A DNA stretch of 5,986 bases from Thermoproteales archaeon (GTDB lineage: Archaea; Thermoproteota; Thermoprotei; Thermoproteales; Thermocladiaceae). The notes under the pieces were generated by a model. That model had not been told where the DNA came from, ran no database searches, and was given only the letters and a program-made list of their open reading frames with translations. Both the position numbers and the translations under genes were made by a program. The DNA lies in contig JAMOMD010000386.1 of NCBI GenBank assembly GCA_027068725.1, positions 1 through 5,986 of the forward strand. The letters run 5' to 3'. How positions within the stretch are numbered: position 1 is the stretch's first letter; every line of letters starts with the position of its first letter. Of this stretch, positions 1 through 3,264 are shown piece after piece.

Positions 1-1
1 G

Positions 2-553
2 TACTATCGCGAACTTGGGATTGAGGTGAAGCCAGTGTTGCCTGACCCCAATGCTCACTACTGTGATGAATGGCACGTGGATGTTAGCAAGCTTGAGCCA
101 CAGGTAGCTGTGCCACATAACATAGACAATGTAAAACCTGTGACCGAGGTCGAGGGTGTTGAAGTTGACGAGGTCTTCATTGGCTCCTGCACTAATGGCA
201 AATTGACTGACCTAATGATTGCTGCAAAGATAATGAAAGGCAAGAAGATAAAGGTCAGCCGCTGTGTAGTAATTGCAGCTAGCAGAAGGATATTCCAGAA
301 AGCTCTCGAGATGGGAATCATCCAGACTCTCGTTGAGGCTGGGTGTGTTGTCACGTACGGCACCTGTGGACCCTGCCTGGGCGGTCACTTTGGACTCATA
401 GGAGATGGAGAAGTTGCAGTATCAACAGGAAGCAGAAACTTCAAGGGCAGAATGGGAAGTCCAGAAGGAAAGGTGTACGTTGCAAGTCCTGCAACAGCTG
501 CTGCAACAGCAGTAGAAGGCAAAATAACTGATCCTAGAAAGTACCTCAAGTAA
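2..553 (+). CDS. leuC: 3-isopropylmalate dehydratase / homoaconitase large subunit, C-terminal part (partial at left edge)
   Basis: This is the C-terminal part of an aconitase-superfamily [4Fe-4S] hydro-lyase large subunit. The frame is open to the left edge, so the true start lies outside the window; the GTG at 26 is internal. All three iron-sulfur cysteine ligands are visible: the GSCTNG motif (Cys codon 188-190) and the two cysteines of TCGPCLGGH (codons 365-367 and 374-376). The substrate-binding SRNFKGRMG stretch and the usual ASPATAAATAVEGKI ending follow, so the end looks intact. By family knowledge it isomerises 2- to 3-isopropylmalate (leucine synthesis) or acts on homocitrate/homoaconitate (lysine or 2-oxoadipate route) in the cytoplasm, with a separate small subunit. 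Substrate choice is set largely by that small subunit, which is not in the window, so leuC is the family name rather than a proven specificity. It converges on the next gene with only 2 bp between stop codons. Confidence 0.93.
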   Translation, partial: YYRELGIEVKPVLPDPNAHYCDEWHVDVSKLEPQVAVPHNIDNVKPVTEVEGVEVDEVFIGSCTNGKLTDLMIAAKIMKGKKIKVSRCVVIAASRRIFQKALEMGIIQTLVEAGCVVTYGTCGPCLGGHFGLIGDGEVAVSTGSRNFKGRMGSPEGKVYVASPATAAATAVEGKITDPRKYLK

Positions 554-555
554 GA

Positions 556-1287
556 CTACACTTTCAGACCTTTCCTTTTTGCGAGTTCTTTAAGAATTGG
601 AATTTCCTCAAGTTTCCTCCTTGGAAGAAGATCCCATAATATTCCTCTAGGCTTCTGATACGTCTTCTCAGGTTCTATGACTCGTGTTGGAGTAACTATC
701 AAATCAACAGGAAGATCCCACGGATCAACAGGAAAGTCCTCATCCAGCACCTGAACATCATGTACCGTCGTCACGACAGGCGTACTCTCATCTACCTTAC
801 CACACTCCGCAAGTATACCCCACTCGAGCTCTGCGTATCCTTCACCTTTTCCAAGTCTTGCACCTTTCCTATTTACTGCGACTGATCCTATTACTACGAG
901 ATCTACCTTAGGCAGATCCCAGGGTTTTACGAAGGTTCCCCATCTGTACGCTCCTGATATTGTAGATGCTTCCCTATACGCATAGGGCGGTATTTTTCTT
1001 GGGTCAAGTAATAGAAAGCCGTTTCTTATCCTGGGAGTAGGCATTATCAGGATTTTGCCCTCTCTTAGACAGATCTCGCGTATCTTTCTCTGAGGACTAT
1101 CAGGATTAACCTTAACAACGCGCGCCCTCTTGAACACGTCAAGCGTTGCCAAAAGTTCGCACGCTCTATCAGCACCTTTGAAGTTTGGTATTCGTCCATG
1201 CACAGGGCGTGGAAAGTCTGCTATATCCAACTTCTCGAGCAAATCCCAGATCCTCTTCCTGATGCTCTCCTTCGTCTCCTTACTCAT
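556..1287 (-). CDS. 5-formyltetrahydrofolate cyclo-ligase-like protein (COG0212 family)
   Basis: A 243-residue cytoplasmic protein of the 5-FTHF cyclo-ligase superfamily. Authentic cyclo-ligases convert 5-formyl-THF to 5,10-methenyl-THF using ATP. The signature nucleotide/folate loop is visible as GARLGKGEGYAELE (residues ~142-155), followed by TVHDVQVL (~174-181) and DLIVTPTRVI (~195-204). The N-terminal RIWDLLEKLDIADFPRP and RIPNFKGAD segments resemble the longer archaeal and MTHFSD-like branch rather than short bacterial enzymes. In that branch a paralogue has been linked to thiamine metabolism, so the exact substrate is open. I chose the ATG at 1285-1287: the frame runs open to 1422, but the extra N-terminal residues overlap the divergent DUF1152 gene and do not look like protein. 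A TATA element also lies ~25 nt upstream, which fits a leaderless mRNA. A GAGGAG sequence lies ~15 nt upstream, too far for a normal ribosome site. Confidence 0.87.
   Translation of the reverse strand: MSKETKESIRKRIWDLLEKLDIADFPRPVHGRIPNFKGADRACELLATLDVFKRARVVKVNPDSPQRKIREICLREGKILIMPTPRIRNGFLLLDPRKIPPYAYREASTISGAYRWGTFVKPWDLPKVDLVVIGSVAVNRKGARLGKGEGYAELEWGILAECGKVDESTPVVTTVHDVQVLDEDFPVDPWDLPVDLIVTPTRVIEPEKTYQKPRGILWDLLPRRKLEEIPILKELAKRKGLKV
571..580 (+). terminator. possible T-rich terminator of the dehydratase gene
   Basis: A T-rich stretch (TTTCCTTTTT) begins 18 nt after the TAA stop of the plus-strand dehydratase gene. Archaeal intrinsic terminators are often U-rich tracts without a hairpin, so this could end the transcript. 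It lies inside the opposite gene, where the same bases on the minus strand encode lysine and arginine codons near the cyclo-ligase C-terminus (KRKGLKV). It is short and may arise simply from that lysine-rich tail. Confidence 0.3.
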
Positions 1288-1308
1288 CGCTTGAGTAGAG
1301 TACTCCTC

Positions 1309-1317
1309 TTTAAATAA
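1309..1317. promoter_or_regulatory. shared near-symmetric TATA element between divergent genes
   Basis: The 49-bp gap between the divergent start codons (1287 minus, 1337 plus) contains TTTAAATAA, whose core TTTAAA (1309-1314) is a perfect palindrome. Its centre is ~24.5 nt from the minus start codon and ~25.5 nt from the plus one, matching the usual archaeal TATA-to-start-site distance in both directions. No other TATA-like sequence lies in the gap, and neither gene has a well-placed Shine-Dalgarno sequence, so both transcripts are probably leaderless. The octamer TTTAAATA matches the consensus best in the plus direction. No good BRE hexamer is evident on either side. An 8-bp palindrome, GAGTACTC (1298-1305), lies on the cyclo-ligase side and could be an operator, but one copy proves nothing. 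Confidence 0.65.
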
Positions 1318-1336
1318 GACTAGACAACTGCTCGAC

Positions 1337-2368
1337 ATGTTACGAAAAGTACTCGGCATAGAACAGGGAGCACTAATCATCGGTGCAGGAGGAGGTGGAG
1401 ATGTTGCAGGTGCAATGCACACGGGTCTAATGCTAGCGTACGAGCAGATTCCCTACACGTTATGTGCACTAGTCTGGGAGAGACTAAGTGTTGATCCAGC
1501 ACCTGGCCCTGTTCCTCTTGACTGCTTCAGAAACATTGAACATCTAACAGAGCATGTTGTGAGAGTAAGCTCACAAACGTATGTTGAACGTGAGGGAAGG
1601 CGGTTCAAGCCACAGATAGCTAATGTGCTCGAGGCACTTGAGGACTCTGTACCTGGCATAGTGTTTGATCCTTACACGAGTCTTGGACAGGTTGCGAAAG
1701 AACTTGCCGAAATCTGTAGTCAGTACTCTATAGATGTTGTGATAGTTGTTGATGCTGGAGGAGATATTCTAACAACAGGAAATGAGGAGACAGTGCTTAG
1801 TCCTCTAGCAGACACGTACACGCTAGCACTCGCTAAGATGCTTCAGAAACAGGGTCTACGAGTCTATATTGGAATTTACGGACCAGGATGTGATGGCGAG
1901 ATTCCTAAAGACGAGCTCTTCAGAAGATTCTCAGATCTAGCAAAAACTAATCACTTCATAACATTTGTAGGAATAACACCAGACATAGCTCAGAAACTTG
2001 AGAAAATTCTAGAGAAGGTACACACTGAGGCAAGTCGTCTTCCACTAAGAGCATATCGAGGAGAGACAGGAATTGTAAAGATAAGAAGAGGCGAAAGATG
2101 TGTAAGTCTTGACATTACCTGTGCAGGAACCTACTACATAACTGTTGAGGGAGCCTGTAGAATAAATAAGCTAGCACTTCTCGCAGAGCCTAGCGACAAC
2201 ATACTGAAACTACGTGAGAAGCTCAACAGCAGAGGAATCTTAACAGAACTAGACATTGAGGAGGCGCTAGTTGCTAGGGGACTAGTTGCAAAAGTCGATG
2301 CCGAAGCTTTTATGAGACTCATTTATGAGCTGCGACAAAACATTAGGAGAAGACTGAGCCAGCCTTAG
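1337..2368 (+). CDS. DUF1152 family protein of unknown function
   Basis: A 343-residue soluble protein that I recognise as the DUF1152 family, conserved mainly in archaea and without an established activity. Visible motifs are a glycine-rich loop near the N-terminus (GAGGGGD, residues 16-22), a central DAGGDIL motif (139-145) followed by SPLADT (155-160), and GPGCDGE (182-188). Alternating hydrophobic strands such as VVIVVDAGGD and VYIGIYGPG suggest an alpha/beta Rossmann-like core with acidic residues that could bind a nucleotide or metal; this is inference only. The C-terminus is helical and charged. The ATG at 1337 is chosen because the glycine-rich motif starts 15 codons in and TTTAAATA lies ~25 nt upstream. 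It is divergent from the cyclo-ligase-like gene, and its TAG stop overlaps the stop of the next, opposite gene. No signal peptide or transmembrane segment is seen. Confidence 0.88.
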   Translation: MLRKVLGIEQGALIIGAGGGGDVAGAMHTGLMLAYEQIPYTLCALVWERLSVDPAPGPVPLDCFRNIEHLTEHVVRVSSQTYVEREGRRFKPQIANVLEALEDSVPGIVFDPYTSLGQVAKELAEICSQYSIDVVIVVDAGGDILTTGNEETVLSPLADTYTLALAKMLQKQGLRVYIGIYGPGCDGEIPKDELFRRFSDLAKTNHFITFVGITPDIAQKLEKILEKVHTEASRLPLRAYRGETGIVKIRRGERCVSLDITCAGTYYITVEGACRINKLALLAEPSDNILKLREKLNSRGILTELDIEEALVARGLVAKVDAEAFMRLIYELRQNIRRRLSQP

Positions 2369-2655
2369 TACTCGTACTCTTCTTCCTCTCTTCTACTTCT
2401 TTGCTTGAGGAACGTTATTATCGCAACTATGCACAATGCAATGAAGACAATGTACCCAATTACCATCAGCCAGTAGAGTAGACCTGGAACATGTAATCCT
2501 CTACCCCATACTATTGGTGGAAGTGGGAAAATCCACACAACTCCTCCATACATGACATGGCAAGGATATGCAAACATCATTGCTAATGGAGCAATGACGA
2601 ACAGTAGTATTCCCAAGAATATTAGGACCCATCCAATTACCCACAGCCTATCCAT
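2365..2655 (-). CDS. small two-helix membrane protein, possible divergent DUF131 relative
   Basis: A 96-residue predicted membrane protein. It has a hydrophobic helix at ~5-30, a loop carrying GGVVWIFPLPPIVWGRG (37-53), a second helix at ~58-83, and a charged tail ending in RSRREEEEYEY. The loop resembles the GVVFIGPVPVVVRG core of the gene just upstream, and the helix-loop-helix layout is the same, so I infer a diverged paralogue of the archaeal DUF131 type; function is unknown. No Shine-Dalgarno sequence precedes the ATG, and an in-frame TGA lies 6 codons upstream, which fixes the start. The gene follows its relative after 24 bp on the same strand and probably forms a unit with it, but a TATA-like element ~29 nt upstream may give it a separate promoter. 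Its TAA stop overlaps the TAG of the convergent DUF1152 gene (4-bp overlap, 2365-2368). Confidence 0.72.
   Translation of the reverse strand: MDRLWVIGWVLIFLGILLFVIAPLAMMFAYPCHVMYGGVVWIFPLPPIVWGRGLHVPGLLYWLMVIGYIVFIALCIVAIITFLKQRSRREEEEYEY
2377..2402 (+). terminator. possible pyrimidine-rich terminator of the DUF1152 gene
   Basis: An unbroken run of 18 pyrimidines (2377-2394), one A, then 7 more pyrimidines starts 9 nt after the DUF1152 stop codon. There is no hairpin. Such U/C-rich tracts can act as archaeal termination sites. On the other strand the same bases encode the basic and acidic tail (RSRREEEEYEY) of the convergent membrane protein, so amino-acid composition alone could explain it. 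Confidence 0.3.
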
Positions 2656-2679
2656 CAGCGCTGACTTAGATCAAGGATC

Positions 2680-3021
2680 CTATATATGTAGTCCCATCAT
2701 CCAGAAGAACATTATTGCAAGAAACACAATGAACACAACAATACTGAGCACAAGAAACATTATCGCAATCTTATAACCTCTGACAACTACTGGAACAGGA
2801 CCAATAAATACGACACCCTCAACTTCTCGCTCACGCTTCCTACGTTCACGATCTACACGATCAATAGCTTCCTGAGACTCAGCTCTACGAAGCTTCTCAG
2901 AAAGAACTTCACTCTCCTCTGAGGAACGCTGCAAAAACGATAACATAAGTACTAGAAAGCCAATTAGCACAAGCACAATACCACCAAACACTAGTAGTAG
3001 AGTAAGCTGGAAGGGAGTCAC
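2680..3021 (-). CDS. DUF131-type small membrane protein (GTG start preferred; ATG at 3054 is the alternative)
   Basis: A two-helix membrane protein of 113 residues from the GTG at 3019-3021, or 124 from the ATG at 3052-3054. In the 124 numbering, a hydrophobic helix spans ~16-41, a highly charged coiled-coil-like segment ~43-78 (rich in Arg, Glu and Ser), then the family core GVVFIGPVPVVVRG at 80-93 and a second helix at ~95-120. The core and layout match the archaeal DUF131 (TIGR00304-type) membrane proteins, whose function is unknown; the charged insert between helix 1 and the core is longer than I would expect. I prefer the GTG because TTTAAATA lies 26 nt ahead of it and covers the apparent ATG, so a transcript from that TATA would start about at the GTG. 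No Shine-Dalgarno sequence supports either start. The related 96-residue gene follows after 24 bp. Confidence 0.78.
   Translation of the reverse strand: MTPFQLTLLLVFGGIVLVLIGFLVLMLSFLQRSSEESEVLSEKLRRAESQEAIDRVDRERRKREREVEGVVFIGPVPVVVRGYKIAIMFLVLSIVVFIVFLAIMFFWMMGLHI
2681..2688 (-). promoter_or_regulatory. possible TATA box for the 96-residue membrane protein gene
   Basis: On the minus strand CATATATA, centred ~29 nt before the ATG at 2655, resembles an archaeal TATA box. It would place a start site within a few bases of the start codon. It is built from the last codons of the upstream gene (His-Ile-stop), so it may be coincidental. Read-through from the upstream promoter is equally possible. 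Confidence 0.35.
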
Positions 3022-3043
3022 ATTTAGCAGATTTAGTTGTAAG

Positions 3044-3058
3044 TATTTAAACATTTGT
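3044..3058 (-). promoter_or_regulatory. BRE/TATA promoter for the DUF131-type gene pair
   Basis: On the minus strand TTTAAATA (3051 down to 3044) is a close match to the archaeal TATA consensus. ACAAAT just upstream (3058 to 3053) fits the BRE pattern RNWAAW. The TATA centre is ~26.5 nt from the in-frame GTG at 3021, as expected for a leaderless transcript. The alternative ATG at 3054 lies inside this element and could not be on such a transcript. Confidence 0.6.
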
Positions 3059-3098
3059 CAAGTAGGATTATTCACCTAATTACCGCATTATAACGAAC

Positions 3099-3240
3099 AA
3101 TAAAATGAAAATTGAGAGAAAAATGACGAGAACGTGTAGAGGTTATGTAGGAGAGAGGAAGAAGAGAAGAAAGATAAAGGAGGAGAAAATGTTTGAAAAG
3201 AGGAGGGGAATTTATAGGAAGAGAGGAGAGATTTTGTTTG
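3099..3240 (-). terminator. long pyrimidine-rich tract after the surface-protein gene, probable termination region
   Basis: The plus strand here is strongly purine-rich, with an unbroken 26-nt purine run at 3149-3174 and 40 of 41 purines over 3149-3189. On the minus strand, where the surface-protein transcript arrives, this gives repeated C/U-rich segments and T-runs, including TTTTT at 3123-3119 and several TTTT. It starts ~25 nt after the stop codon at 3265 and ends before the promoter of the next gene. No strong hairpin is evident. A multi-site U-rich archaeal terminator is the simplest reading; it also leaves the 210-bp gap 3055-3264 without a credible gene. Confidence 0.5.
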
Positions 3241-3264
3241 GCCTTACAGTATTGTTCTGTTTTG

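Noticed and set aside
26..28. GTG as the start of the dehydratase gene
   Set aside because: The frame is open upstream to the edge, and the remaining protein lacks the family's large N-terminal domains, so the gene is cut by the window rather than short.
58..363. Minus-strand 101-codon open frame within the dehydratase gene
   Set aside because: It lies fully antisense to a conserved gene whose Fe-S motifs prove the plus frame.
1288..1422. N-terminal extension of the cyclo-ligase-like gene to an ATG at 1422
   Set aside because: It would overlap the DUF1152 gene by 86 bp and run through the TATA element, and the added residues (Pro/Ser/Met-rich) resemble antisense translation.
3209..3217. Minus-strand CTATAAATT as a promoter in the gap
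   Set aside because: It resembles a TATA box, but nothing recognisable starts ~26 nt downstream; it lies in the terminator-like tract.
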